Assembly: GCF_017571525.1 (NCBI RefSeq)
Contig: NZ_JAGETY010000004.1
Location: forward strand, 248,001-312,000
Origin: Hymenobacter sp. BT559
Lineage (GTDB): Bacteria; Bacteroidota; Bacteroidia; Cytophagales; Hymenobacteraceae
Reading direction: 5' to 3'
DNA: 64,000 nt
Made by a program: the position numbers and the translations under genes. This document shows, one piece after another, positions 32,422 to 41,319 of this stretch. Below the pieces are notes generated by a model. That model searched no databases and was not told the DNA's origin. It worked only from the letters and a program-made list of their open reading frames with translations. Position 1 is the first letter of the stretch, and every line of letters starts with the position of its first letter.

Positions 32422-33558
32422 CTACAAGGCTAGCAGCGGCAAAGTAACCACGAAGTCCTCGCCCACCGGGCCGGCTTCTACCGAGCGGGGCGTGAGAAAG
32501 CCGTAACGGGCGCGCAGGTTAGCCAGGCCCCGGCCACTGGTTTCATCGGCAGCAAGGCGGCGGGGGCGCAGGGTGTTGCGCACGGTGAGCGTGGCGCTGG
32601 GCACATCTACCGCCACGCGCAGGTGCAGGGGGCTGGCCTGGTAGGCAGTATTGTGCTTGAGGGCATTTTCGAGCAGCAATTGCAGGGCCAGCGGCGGCAG
32701 GTAGAGGCTAGCCAGCGCGGCCGCGGGCGGGCGCTCGAACTCAACCTGCAGGGCTTCGTCGAGGCGGGTTTTTTGCAGAAAAACGTAGGATTCAGCAAAG
32801 GCCAGCTCTTCGCTCAAGGGCACGAGCTCCTGGCTCTGGCTGTCGAGCACGTAGCGATACACGCTGCTGAGCTGACGAATGAAGCGCACGGCGCGCTGCG
32901 GCTCTTCCTCCACGAGGCTGGTGAGGGCATTAAGCGAGTTGAAGAGAAAATGCGGGTCTACCTGCCGGCGCAAGGAGTCGAGCCGGGCCACGGCCGACTC
33001 TTTTTCGAGGCGCTCGGCCCGCACGGTAGCCTCGCGCCAGGAAAGCAGAAATGAGCGCGAGTGCATAAACAGCGACACCACCACCGTAGTGGCCAGCGGA
33101 AAAGCCGAGCGCTCCCAGAAGCCGTGCCGCAGGGTGTAGCCCAGCGGCTTGTGGTAGAGCACCAGCACCGTGAACTCGCCCATCACCACCAGCACCAGCA
33201 GGGAGGCCAGCAGCGACACCCCCACCGTGAGCAGCAGCCGCCGGATGGGCTGCTCGCTCCAGCCGGTGCGCAGGTTGAGGGCGTCGGCGGTGAAGGCATT
33301 GGCAAACCAAAGCCCCGCCGAGTAGCAAAACGAGATGCCCAGCGAAATGGCGTAGCCGACGGGGTCGCGCCAGGGCGGCGGCGAGAACAGCAGCGCCGTG
33401 CCCATGCACACCAGCAGTATCCAGCCCAGCACCCGGCCGAAGGCGCGCACGTTGGAGCGCTCGACGGTGGTAACCCAGGGCGTGCCGCGGGACACCGCAT
33501 CGGCGTAGGGCGGGGTGGCGGGCGCAGGAGGCAGCAAGGCAGGCATGGCGGGCAGCAT
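32422..33558 (-). CDS. LytS/YehU-type sensor histidine kinase
   Basis: A 378-residue kinase with four membrane helices (about 42-175), the His_kinase motif QVDPHFLFNSLNALTSLVEE (His203) and a C-terminal ATP-binding segment (LENALKHNTAYQ, GRGLANLRARYGFL). The first 35 residues are a Pro/Ala-rich soluble extension. It heads the unit kinase - small membrane protein - LytTR regulator. It is a paralogue of the kinase at 28926, in opposite orientation. Confidence 0.93.
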   Translation of the reverse strand: MLPAMPALLPPAPATPPYADAVSRGTPWVTTVERSNVRAFGRVLGWILLVCMGTALLFSPPPWRDPVGYAISLGISFCYSAGLWFANAFTADALNLRTGWSEQPIRRLLLTVGVSLLASLLVLVVMGEFTVLVLYHKPLGYTLRHGFWERSAFPLATTVVVSLFMHSRSFLLSWREATVRAERLEKESAVARLDSLRRQVDPHFLFNSLNALTSLVEEEPQRAVRFIRQLSSVYRYVLDSQSQELVPLSEELAFAESYVFLQKTRLDEALQVEFERPPAAALASLYLPPLALQLLLENALKHNTAYQASPLHLRVAVDVPSATLTVRNTLRPRRLAADETSGRGLANLRARYGFLTPRSVEAGPVGEDFVVTLPLLAL

Positions 33559-33641
33559 AAAAGAGCAGGCTTAAAAGTAGAGCCCGCCGGCCCAACGCCG
33601 CCAGGGGCGGGAAGCCGGCCGGGTTGCCAAAGGCAGTGGGT

Positions 33642-34334
33642 TTATTTGGCGGCCGTGGGGGCTTCGTACTGCTTGAGGCGGCCCAGCAGCTGCTCCTGGC
33701 CCCAGGTGGGGGCTAGCGGGCTAGCCGGCCGGAAGGCGGCAAACCGGGCCTTGGCCTGCTCATACAAGGGGCGGGCGGTGGCCGCCCCGCCGCCAAACGC
33801 GACGGGGGTATAATACACGTTGTTGGCCTCAACGAGGTAGGGCCGCGGATTGGCCGGGTTGAGGGCTTCGGCGCGGTCGACGGCTTCGGTCACTTTGGCT
33901 GAGTATTCCTGGGCGCGCACGGCGGGCTCGATACTGAGCCGGGCCTGGTAGAGGTAGGCTTGCAGAGTCAGCAGCTCCGACTCGTCGCCCTTCAGGCGCA
34001 GGGCCTGGGCTAGGGCTGCCTCGGCGCGGTCAAGAGCCTTGTCTTTTACGGGCGCGGCTTCTTTGCCCGTAAACGTGCTGATGACCAATGCGTAGGCTTG
34101 GTAGTAGCGGGGCAGCCAGTCGGCCGGGGCCACGGCGGCGGCACGCTCCAGCTTGGCTGCCAGGGCTTGCAGTTCGGCGGCATCGCCGGTGTGCATTACC
34201 TGCCCGATGGTGGCGCCGAGCTGCTCGGTGTAGCCGGGGGGCGTAGCAGCAGCCGGCGCGGCTGCGGGGGCGGTTTGAGCGGTGGCGCCGAGGCTGGCAG
34301 TAGCGAGAGCGAGGGTGAACAACAGCTTTTTCAT
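33642..34334 (-). CDS. Secreted TPR-like protein
   Basis: A 230-residue protein with a signal peptide (MKKLLFTLALATASLGATAQ) and a short Ala/Pro spacer, then helical hairpins with TPR-type pattern (AAELQALAAKLERAAAVAPA, LDRAEAALAQALRLKGDESE, LYEQAKARFAAFRPASPLAP). It is probably periplasmic. TPR proteins mediate protein contacts; no partner is evident. It lies 83 bp upstream of the kinase gene on the same strand but is not clearly part of that unit. Confidence 0.8.
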   Translation of the reverse strand: MKKLLFTLALATASLGATAQTAPAAAPAAATPPGYTEQLGATIGQVMHTGDAAELQALAAKLERAAAVAPADWLPRYYQAYALVISTFTGKEAAPVKDKALDRAEAALAQALRLKGDESELLTLQAYLYQARLSIEPAVRAQEYSAKVTEAVDRAEALNPANPRPYLVEANNVYYTPVAFGGGAATARPLYEQAKARFAAFRPASPLAPTWGQEQLLGRLKQYEAPTAAK

Positions 34335-34558
34335 GACTCAGAAAGGGGGTAAGGGGTGGCGTCCGGGTTAATGATTCAAAGGTGGTGGCAGGCCCGGCCG
34401 GCCCAAAATGCCCGTTGCCGAAGCGCCCAAAGCCGCCCCCGAAACCGCCGAAACACTGGAAGGAGCGTTGGTCGCCAGCCAGGGCAGCAGAAGCCAGCGG
34501 CCTGCGTGGCGGCGCGGCCTACTTCTGCTGGCCAGGGCGTTTACTGTCGGCTCCCCCT

Positions 34559-34765
34559 ATCTCGTACCCGCTCTACATCACGCACTACCGGCTGGTGTAC
34601 GTCTACACTGGCTGGGTGAGTCGGCACAAGGTGCCGCTGGCGCCGGGACTGCCCTGGACGGCGCTCACGTTTGCAGTGGCCGCGGCGCTGGCCTACGCCT
34701 GCCTCAACTTTTACGACGAGCCCGTGCGCCGCTGGCTGCGCCAGCGCGTGCTGGCCCGCAGCTAG
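34559..34765 (+). pseudogene. C-terminal remnant of an acyltransferase-3 (OafA-like) gene
   Basis: The frame reads ISYPLYITHYRLVYVYTGWV and then ALAYACLNFYDEPVRRWLRQ. These are the last two conserved pieces of acyltransferase-3 membrane proteins (SYPLYLTH helix, then the final helix ending in YDxPVRRWLR). Whole proteins are about 350-400 residues with ten helices, so nearly all of the gene is missing. The upstream 170 codons in this frame are Pro/Lys-rich and do not fit. The stretch 34335-34919 holds nothing else I can name. Confidence 0.65.
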
Positions 34766-34919
34766 CCCCACAATAAAGATGGCGCCGGGCAAAGCCCGAC
34801 GCCATCCCGGCATCCTTTCCGCACAGTGCTTTCCCTTTACCGGCTTACTGATGCCAACGACGCGCCTTTTTACCACGCGGCAGCTGGTTTTATTTCTTAG
34901 CAACGGCTAGCCGACCTCC

Positions 34920-37157
34920 TCAATCGGGCGCCACCGAGGTGTCGCCGGGGCTTTTCTTATTGATGGAGATGAGCAGCGCGGCCACCACCATCTGGGGGGC
35001 TAGCTGGCGCACGGGCACGGCGGCATACCGGCCGCTGGCCGCATCGGGCGTGGTGGCGTAGCGGTAGCCGAACACGTTGTCGCGGCCCAGCACGTTGGTC
35101 ATGCTCAGGTGCACGATGGTGAACTGCCCGGCCAGGTGCGTGAGGTAGCTCAGGCTGAGGTCGAGGCTTTGGAAGCTGGGGGTGCGGCCTTGGTTGAAGC
35201 CCGGCTGGTTGGGGTCGAAGTAGGCGCGCGGGCTGCCGTAGCTGTAGGTGCCGCTGAGCTGGGTGTGCAGGCTAGCCAGCCAGTACTTGCCTACCACGCT
35301 CAGGTTGTGGGTGGCGGCGAAGGTGGGCACGGCCGCGGCGAGGTCGGCGCGGGCCTGGCGGCGGGTGTCGAGCAGGCCATAGCTCACCCAGAAGTCAATT
35401 TTCTTGAACGTCTGGTAGCGGTCGCGGAAGAACAGGTCGAGCCCGCGGGCGTAGCCCTGGCCGCTATTGCCGTAGCGGCTGGCATCGAGCACGTTGTAGC
35501 CGTCGAAGCGCGTCAGCTTCTGGTAGTCCTTATAATAGAGCTCCGCCCGCAGGGTGCGGCTGGCCGTGCTGCGCTGGTAGCTCAGGATATAGTGCGCAGC
35601 TTGCTCGAAGCCCAGCGCAGGCTGCACGCGCAGCAGGTCGTTGGTAGGCGTTTGGTAAAACAGCCCGCCTGCCGCCGAGAGCTGGCTGCCGGCCCCCAGC
35701 TGCCAGGCCAGCGCCAGGCGCGGCGCCAAGTTGGCGTGGTTCAGCAGGGCCGAATATTCGCTCCGTACCCCTAGCCGCCCGCTGAGGCGTGGCGCCAGGC
35801 TCAGGTCGCTTTCGCCAAACACGGCGGTGCGCTGCTCGCTAAAGCCGGGGGTGTACACCGGAGCATCAGGCGTGGCCTGGTAGCGCAGGGCGTAGCGCTG
35901 GGCCGTAGTTTCGGCGCCCAGCTTGAGATTAAACCACGTGCTGGCCGAGTCGTTGGTGAGCACGAGGCGGGCAGTGGCGGTCTGCTCGGTTTCGTCGATA
36001 ACCTGGGGCTCAGGGCGCAGGGTGTTGTGCTCGCGGCTCAGGGCCAGGCCGGTGTTCAGGCTCCAGCCGCGGCGCAGGGCGCTGCGATAAGTGGCGTTGA
36101 GGTAGTAGTTGTCGTTGCGCAGGGCAGTGAGGCGGCCGTTTTGGGCAAATGCAGCTTCGGGGTCGGGCTGGCGGGTGGCTACCTGCTGGCTGGCATAGGT
36201 GGCGTAGATTTTCAGCAGGCCGGTTTCGCCGGTGCGGTGGGCTAGCCGCAGGCTGCCACCCAGCCGCTGCGGGGCCTGCTGCCAGCGCTGGTCGGGCGCG
36301 GTGAGGCCGTAGTAGGGCGTGAGGTTGGTGTAGTCGAGGCTAGCTGAGGCCGAAGTCCGCTCCCAGCGCCGGGTGCGGCTCAGGGAGCCGCCCACGCTTA
36401 GCAGCGAAATGCCGGTCTGGGTTTCGGGGTCAAGGTCTATCGAGCTCAGGTTTACCACCGCGCTCAGCGCCTGCCCATACTCGGCCGAGTAGCCGCCGGT
36501 GCTAAACAGCGTGCCTTTGAACAATGTAGGTGAAAAGCGCCCCCTAGCGGGCACGCCGCTCACGGCGCCGCCGTAGGGGCTGGCCACGGGCAGGCCGTCG
36601 AGGTAGGTACGGGTTTCGGAAGCGGCCCCGCCGCGCACAAAGAGCTTGCCCTCCTCGCCCACCCGGGTGGTGCCGGGCAAGGTATTCAGCGCGGTGGCGA
36701 TGTCGGCATTGGCCCCGGCGGTAGTCAGAATATCGAGCGGCTTGAGCACGGCGGCGCGGCGGGCATCGCTGGCCTCGAAGGCGCCGGCCATTACCACCAC
36801 ATCGCTCAGGGCGGCGCGGCTTTCGCGCAGGTGGTGAGTGGGCAGGGCTAGGGGGCCACCCACGGCCGGCAGGGCCAGCGGCGTTTCCTGCAGTTCGTAG
36901 CCGACGAGCGTAACGACCAGCGGCAGCGTGCCCGTGGCCGAGGTGGCGAAGGTGAACTGGCCCAGCGAGTCGGTGGTAGCGCCGTCGAAAGTGGTTTTGA
37001 GGAATACGTTGGCGCCCGGCAGGGGGCGGCCGGCTGCGTCGAGCACTAGGCCGCTGAGGCGCGTGGTGGCGTGGGTGGCGGGGCTAGCGGCGGGGCTTTG
37101 CGCGAGGGCGACGGGGGCAGCGGCGGCAAGCAGGGCGGCGAGGAAGGCAGTTTTCAT
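34920..37157 (-). CDS. TonB-dependent outer membrane receptor with carboxypeptidase-like N-terminal domain
   Basis: A 745-residue protein. It has a signal peptide (MKTAFLAALLAAAAPVALAQ), a carboxypeptidase D regulatory-like domain (about 30-120, SGLVLDAAGRPLPGANVFLK), then a plug domain (LSDVVVMAGAFEASDARRAA, TRVGEEGKLFVRGGAASETR, YLDGLPVASPYGG) and a long barrel. It imports an unknown ligand with TonB energy. It has no SusD partner next door and no FecR/sigma pair, so iron or small-molecule uptake is as likely as glycan uptake. The frame extends to 37190, but the signal peptide starts at 37157. The last residues (NKKSPGDTSVAPD) form an unusual polar tail after the barrel. Confidence 0.92.
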   Translation of the reverse strand: MKTAFLAALLAAAAPVALAQSPAASPATHATTRLSGLVLDAAGRPLPGANVFLKTTFDGATTDSLGQFTFATSATGTLPLVVTLVGYELQETPLALPAVGGPLALPTHHLRESRAALSDVVVMAGAFEASDARRAAVLKPLDILTTAGANADIATALNTLPGTTRVGEEGKLFVRGGAASETRTYLDGLPVASPYGGAVSGVPARGRFSPTLFKGTLFSTGGYSAEYGQALSAVVNLSSIDLDPETQTGISLLSVGGSLSRTRRWERTSASASLDYTNLTPYYGLTAPDQRWQQAPQRLGGSLRLAHRTGETGLLKIYATYASQQVATRQPDPEAAFAQNGRLTALRNDNYYLNATYRSALRRGWSLNTGLALSREHNTLRPEPQVIDETEQTATARLVLTNDSASTWFNLKLGAETTAQRYALRYQATPDAPVYTPGFSEQRTAVFGESDLSLAPRLSGRLGVRSEYSALLNHANLAPRLALAWQLGAGSQLSAAGGLFYQTPTNDLLRVQPALGFEQAAHYILSYQRSTASRTLRAELYYKDYQKLTRFDGYNVLDASRYGNSGQGYARGLDLFFRDRYQTFKKIDFWVSYGLLDTRRQARADLAAAVPTFAATHNLSVVGKYWLASLHTQLSGTYSYGSPRAYFDPNQPGFNQGRTPSFQSLDLSLSYLTHLAGQFTIVHLSMTNVLGRDNVFGYRYATTPDAASGRYAAVPVRQLAPQMVVAALLISINKKSPGDTSVAPD

Positions 37158-37360
37158 GGGGCCGGCGGTTGAGGCGGATAACTGTCCCAAAGGTGCCCGG
37201 CCCGCCCCGCGGCAATCAAGTAAAAGCTACCGAGCCAGCAAAAGCGAGCGCCCAACCGTAGGCCGGCGCGGCTGAGCCTGAGCGCAGCAACACAAAAGGC
37301 GGCCAGCCGTTCAAGCCAGGGCAGCGCTTACCTTCGCCTTGCCCTAAGCTTTTTTGCCCC

Positions 37361-38647
37361 ATGCCCGCCCCCACGCTTCCCGTCGATTATCAGAACGTTT
37401 TTCGCTCGCTGCCCGAGAATTTTCTGCTCATCGCGCCCAACCCGGAAGCCACTATCCTCGACAACACCGACAGCCACGTGGCGGTGTCGCTTAAGCGCCG
37501 GGAGGAAGTAATAGGCAAGCCTTTTTTCGAGGCTTACCCCGCCAGCGACGAAAGCGGGGCGGCCCAGATTCGCGAATCGCACGAGCACGTGCGGCGCCAC
37601 CTCGAGCCGCACACCATGCCGCTCATTCGCTACGACCTGGAGCGCCCCACCGAGCAGGGCGGTGGCCTCGAAGAGTTTTATTGGGAAGCCACCCATTACC
37701 CTGTTCTCGACGCGCAGGGGCAGCTGCAGTACATTTTGCAGCGCACCCAAAACGTAACCGAGCAGCTGCGCGCCGCGCGCCTTGCCGCCGAAACCCAGCA
37801 AAAGCTGGCCGAAGAGCAGGAGCGCACCCGCTTTATTCTGGAAAACCTGCCGGTGCTTATCTGGACGGCCACGCCCGACGGCCAGCGCGATTACTTTAAC
37901 CCGCGCTGGCTAGGCTACACGGGCCGCGAAATGGCCGACGAGCTGGGTGAAAAGTGGCTTGCCGACCTGCACCCCGACGACCGCGAGCGCGTGCGCACGC
38001 AGTGGGGCCAGGCGGTGGCGGCCGGCAACCCCTACCAGGTAGAATACCGCCTGCGCCGCTACGACGGCCAGTACCGCTGGATACTGAGCCGCGCCCAGCC
38101 CCGCCGCGATGCCGAGGGCCGCATCAACTTGTGGGTGGGCGGCGCTACCGACATCCACGACCAGAAAATGATGGTGCAGGAAATTTTGGAGGCCAATGAG
38201 CAGCAGGCCGTGCTCTCGGAGCAGGCTTACCAGAACTACCAGCTGGCCGAAAGCCAGCGCGCCATGTACCAGGGGCTTTTTATGCAGGCGCCGGCGCTCA
38301 TCTGCATCCTGCGCGGCCCCGAGCACCGCTACGACTTCGTCAACACGGCCTACCAGTCGCTCTTCCCCGGGCGCCAGCTGCTGGGTTGCACTGTAGCTCA
38401 GGCGCTGCCCGAAGTAGTCGACCAAGGCATCGCGTCCCTGCTCGACGGGGTGTATCAAACCGGCGAAACCTTTACCGGCAATGAGCTGCTCGTGGAGCTC
38501 CAGGCCCGGCCCGACTCGCCCGCCATGCGCCCGGCGTACTTCAATTTTACTTACCAGCGCTTCAGCGAACAGGGCCAAGTGGCAGGTATTACGGTCTTTG
38601 CCTTCGAAGTAACGGAATTGGTGAACGCCCGTAAAGCCCTGGAATAG
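37361..38647 (+). CDS. PAS-domain protein without a recognisable output domain
   Basis: A 428-residue soluble protein with three PAS-like domains: about 7-130 (LPENFLLIAPNPEATILDNT), 160-285 (LENLPVLIWTATPDGQRDYF, WLADLHPDDRERVRTQWGQA, ending WVGGATDIHDQK) and 315-425 (YQGLFMQAPALICILRGPEH, ending VTELVNARKALE). Coiled-coil linkers connect them. The stop comes where PAS-histidine kinases usually continue into a coiled coil and kinase domain. The next 208 bp contain no kinase-like reading frame. It may be a truncated kinase or a genuine sensor that acts through a partner; the CZB-like protein encoded downstream is a candidate. Confidence 0.85.
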   Translation: MPAPTLPVDYQNVFRSLPENFLLIAPNPEATILDNTDSHVAVSLKRREEVIGKPFFEAYPASDESGAAQIRESHEHVRRHLEPHTMPLIRYDLERPTEQGGGLEEFYWEATHYPVLDAQGQLQYILQRTQNVTEQLRAARLAAETQQKLAEEQERTRFILENLPVLIWTATPDGQRDYFNPRWLGYTGREMADELGEKWLADLHPDDRERVRTQWGQAVAAGNPYQVEYRLRRYDGQYRWILSRAQPRRDAEGRINLWVGGATDIHDQKMMVQEILEANEQQAVLSEQAYQNYQLAESQRAMYQGLFMQAPALICILRGPEHRYDFVNTAYQSLFPGRQLLGCTVAQALPEVVDQGIASLLDGVYQTGETFTGNELLVELQARPDSPAMRPAYFNFTYQRFSEQGQVAGITVFAFEVTELVNARKALE

Positions 38648-38855
38648 CGGTAATACGCTGGGTTACCGCCAACTCTACCCTCCCTAACCCCCGGCTGTAT
38701 GGGCCAGGCTAACGGCGATTTGGCCGTTAATTTGCTTGGCCGCCCCCACGCGTCCGAAATTAACCTCGACAGGTAGCCGGCCTTCTTGCGAGTAAGTGCC
38801 CCGCCCCAGCCAGCGGGCGCCATCCTCGGCTAGCCCTTTTCTCCCCGCACCTTTT

Positions 38856-39206
38856 ATGGAGCTTTCCGCCCTCGACTTTCAGCAAGCCCGCGTCAAGCAG
38901 GTGTTGTTTAAGTCGCGCCTGCGCTCGGTGCTCTACGGGGTGCGCGAGCCCGAGCCCAGCTTGTTTACGCTGCAAGAAAACCCGCTGGGCCAGTGGCTGA
39001 ATACGGTGCTTAAGCCGCAGTATGGCCAGCGCCCTGAGATAGCCGGCATCGAGCGCCTGCTGCGCCAAACCCTCGACACGGGCCAAGCCCTAGTGCGCCA
39101 GCACCAGCGCGGCGAGATGGAGCAGGCCCGCGCCGGCCTGGAACATATTGAGCGCCTGGCCAGCGAAATCGACCAACTGCTTACGGCCGTGGAGCACAGC
39201 AGCTAG
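38856..39206 (+). CDS. CZB-like four-helix protein lacking zinc ligands
   Basis: A 116-residue all-helical protein. The pattern DFQQARVKQVLFKSRLRSVL, then ENPLGQWLNTVLKPQYGQRP and a long helix ending LASEIDQLLTAVEHS, follows the chemoreceptor zinc-binding (CZB) domain. The canonical ligands are replaced: the first helix has Val where His is normal (A-x3-H-x2-WK pattern), the Cys-Pro-Leu-Gly motif reads Asn-Pro-Leu-Gly, and the His pair of the third helix is Leu/Arg. The fold assignment is from pattern only. The frame is open from 38796; the ATG at 38856 fits the domain start. It follows the PAS protein gene on the same strand. Confidence 0.6.
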   Translation: MELSALDFQQARVKQVLFKSRLRSVLYGVREPEPSLFTLQENPLGQWLNTVLKPQYGQRPEIAGIERLLRQTLDTGQALVRQHQRGEMEQARAGLEHIERLASEIDQLLTAVEHSS

Positions 39207-39286
39207 CGCCAGCCCTTTGCCGTTGAGCTGCCGCGTTTCCGCGCCCGCAAACCCGGGCAGGCACGACATTTCGCTACCGGGCCGGC

Positions 39287-39535
39287 CTAGCGGCTTATTT
39301 CGCCCAGCGAAATCAGTGGCAGGTAATCGCTCAGGCCGCTAGGCCGGTCGAAGACGTGGATGAACAGGATGGCCTCGTCGCCGCGGCTGTGCCATACCTC
39401 GGCATAGAAGTTTTCGACGGCAAACAGGCGCAGGTCGAAGCTGTCTTCGGTGCGCTCGGCCAGGGGCCGGCCGTGCCGGGCCAGGTGCGCCGCCTGGTGG
39501 CGCTGGTGCAGGTTTTTAAAAGCGGCAATCGTCAT
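39287..39535 (-). CDS. Small hypothetical protein
   Basis: An 82-residue soluble protein. The segment FDLRLFAVENFYAEVWHSRG and then AILFIHVFDRPSGLSDYLPL looks like a compact alpha/beta domain and has a natural amino-acid balance, so I believe it is real. The family is not recognised. It is divergent from the YfcC-type transporter gene, with 83 bp between starts, so the two may share a regulatory region. Confidence 0.7.
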   Translation of the reverse strand: MTIAAFKNLHQRHQAAHLARHGRPLAERTEDSFDLRLFAVENFYAEVWHSRGDEAILFIHVFDRPSGLSDYLPLISLGEISR

Positions 39536-39618
39536 AGGGCTATCCCGAAGATACGCCCGCCGGGCGGCGCAGCCAGCGGCTAGCCCAGCTTAGGGGCTGC
39601 GCGGCGCACCTTTGCGGC

Positions 39619-40962
39619 ATGAAATCGTTTCGCTTTCCGCACCCGCTGGTGCTGCTCACGCTGTTTATCATCCTGGCCGCTGCCCTGAGTTATGTGCTGC
39701 CCGCTGGCCAGTTTGCCCGCCGCCCCAATGCCGCCACCGGCCGCGAAGTGGTAGTACCCGGCTCCTACGAGCGCGTCCCTAGCACGCCCGTGAGCCCGCT
39801 GCAAGTAGCTGTGGCCGTGCCCAAGGGCTTGGCCGATGCGGGCGCGGTCGTATTCCTGATTTTTCTGGCGGGCGGCGCCTTTACGGTAGTCGACCAGACG
39901 GGCGCGCTGCGCCATGGCGTCGACTGGCTGCTGCGCCACGCGCAGGGGCGCGAGGTAGCCGTTATTCCGCTCGTATCATTATTATTTGCCACTATGGGCG
40001 CCCTCGAAAACATGGGCGAAGAGATAATTGCCCTCGTGCCCGTGCTGCTGGTGCTGATGCGCCGGCTAGGCTACCCTGTGCTTACGGCCGTGGCGGCCAG
40101 CCTGGGGGCGGCCGTGGTGGGTGCGGCGTTCAGCCCCATCAATCCTTTCCAGGTGGGCATTGCCCAGAAGCTGGCGCAGCTACCGCTGCTGTCGGCGGCG
40201 GGCTACCGGCTGGTGTTTCTGGCCATCGCGCTGGTTATCTGGATAAGTGGCACCCTGCGCCACGCCTCCCGCCACCGCACCACCCCCGACACTGCGGCCC
40301 AAGATGTCGCCGCCGCCGGGGCCAGCCGCCACGGCTTAGTATTGCTGTTATTGCTAGCGGCATTCAGCACGTTTGCCTACGGCGTGGTACGGCTCGAATG
40401 GGATTTTGACCAAATGGCGGCGCTGTTTCTGGTGCTGGGCATTGGGGCGGGGCTAGTGGGCGGGCTAGGCCTCACGGGCACGGCCGAAGGCTTCGTGGCC
40501 GGCTTTCGCGACATTGCCTTTTCGGCCATCCTCATCGGCTTTGCGCGAGCCATTTTTGTGGTGCTTGAGCAGGGGCACATTGTCGATACCCTTGTGCAGG
40601 GCCTGGCCACGCCGCTAGCCCACCTGCCCGTGGCGCTGGCCGCCCTGGGCATGATGGGCGTGCAAGGTGCCTTGCACCTTCCGGTGCCCAGCGTGAGCGG
40701 CCAGGCCGTGCTCACCATGCCGCTGCTGGTGCCCCTCTCCGACCTCATCGGCCTGCCCCGGCAAGTGACGGTGCTAGCCTACCAATACGGCGCCGGCCTC
40801 ACCGAGCTGCTTACCCCCACCAATGGCGCGCTCATGGCCATGCTGGCCGCCTGCGGCGTGCGCTTCGACCAGTGGCTGCGCTTCGCGGCGCCGCTCTATG
40901 GCCTGCTGCTGGCGCTGGGCGCGGCCGGGGTGCTACTGGGTATTTGGCTAGGCCTGGCCTGA
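39619..40962 (+). CDS. YfcC-family (DcuC/ArcD superfamily) membrane transporter
   Basis: A 447-residue protein with 11-12 predicted membrane helices. The start MKSFRFPHPLVLLTLFIILA, the periplasmic FARRPNAATGREVVVPGSYE segment, and conserved GALENMGEEIIALVPVLLVL and AAFSPINPFQVGIAQ motifs are typical of YfcC proteins. Some relatives are arginine/ornithine antiporters or C4-dicarboxylate carriers; the substrate here is unknown. It ends in front of a 357-bp gene-free stretch. Confidence 0.9.
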   Translation: MKSFRFPHPLVLLTLFIILAAALSYVLPAGQFARRPNAATGREVVVPGSYERVPSTPVSPLQVAVAVPKGLADAGAVVFLIFLAGGAFTVVDQTGALRHGVDWLLRHAQGREVAVIPLVSLLFATMGALENMGEEIIALVPVLLVLMRRLGYPVLTAVAASLGAAVVGAAFSPINPFQVGIAQKLAQLPLLSAAGYRLVFLAIALVIWISGTLRHASRHRTTPDTAAQDVAAAGASRHGLVLLLLLAAFSTFAYGVVRLEWDFDQMAALFLVLGIGAGLVGGLGLTGTAEGFVAGFRDIAFSAILIGFARAIFVVLEQGHIVDTLVQGLATPLAHLPVALAALGMMGVQGALHLPVPSVSGQAVLTMPLLVPLSDLIGLPRQVTVLAYQYGAGLTELLTPTNGALMAMLAACGVRFDQWLRFAAPLYGLLLALGAAGVLLGIWLGLA

Positions 40963-41319
40963 ACGGCACATGGCGCCTAAACACCGCCTCTTGCCACTTA
41001 AAGTTGCTTACCAACCAGTAAGCCAACCGGTATTGGCTCCGTTCACTATGCTTAAACTCTGGGCTCCTTGTGTAACAATTGGTGATGCTTACGATAGGCA
41101 ACACCCGCTGCATTAAAGCTCAACAATTACGAGTAAGCGTGCTAAACTCATTGTGCTTTAAACAATCAAAGCCAATTTGCATATTTTCTAGAAAATTCTT
41201 TTCTTTGGACTCCTTGCTGAAAAATTTCTTACAATAACTGTAAATAGGCTCCATAAATGTTGACATTTCAACACCATAAGTTAAGCTTAACTTTGTGCAT
41301 CATCCTTAACTAATGTATA
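40963..41319 (+). promoter_or_regulatory. AT-rich gene-free leader before the T9SS beta-helix gene
   Basis: This 357-bp stretch has no credible gene and is clearly more AT-rich than its surroundings from about 41140. Near its end TAACTTTG (41288-41295) fits the Bacteroidota -7 element TAnnTTTG. A TTGACA lies at 41260, its first base 28 bp upstream, a little farther than the usual -33 spacing. The distance from the -7 motif to the ATG is about 25 bp. It is a candidate promoter, not a proven one. Confidence 0.45.

Noticed and set aside
33061-33813. Plus-strand frame over the kinase gene at 32422-33558
   Set aside because: Gln/Arg/His-rich shadow of the kinase on the other strand.
34382-34558. 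Possible N-terminal part of the acyltransferase frame
   Set aside because: Pro/Lys-rich, unlike any membrane helix of the family, so I limit the remnant to the recognisable end.
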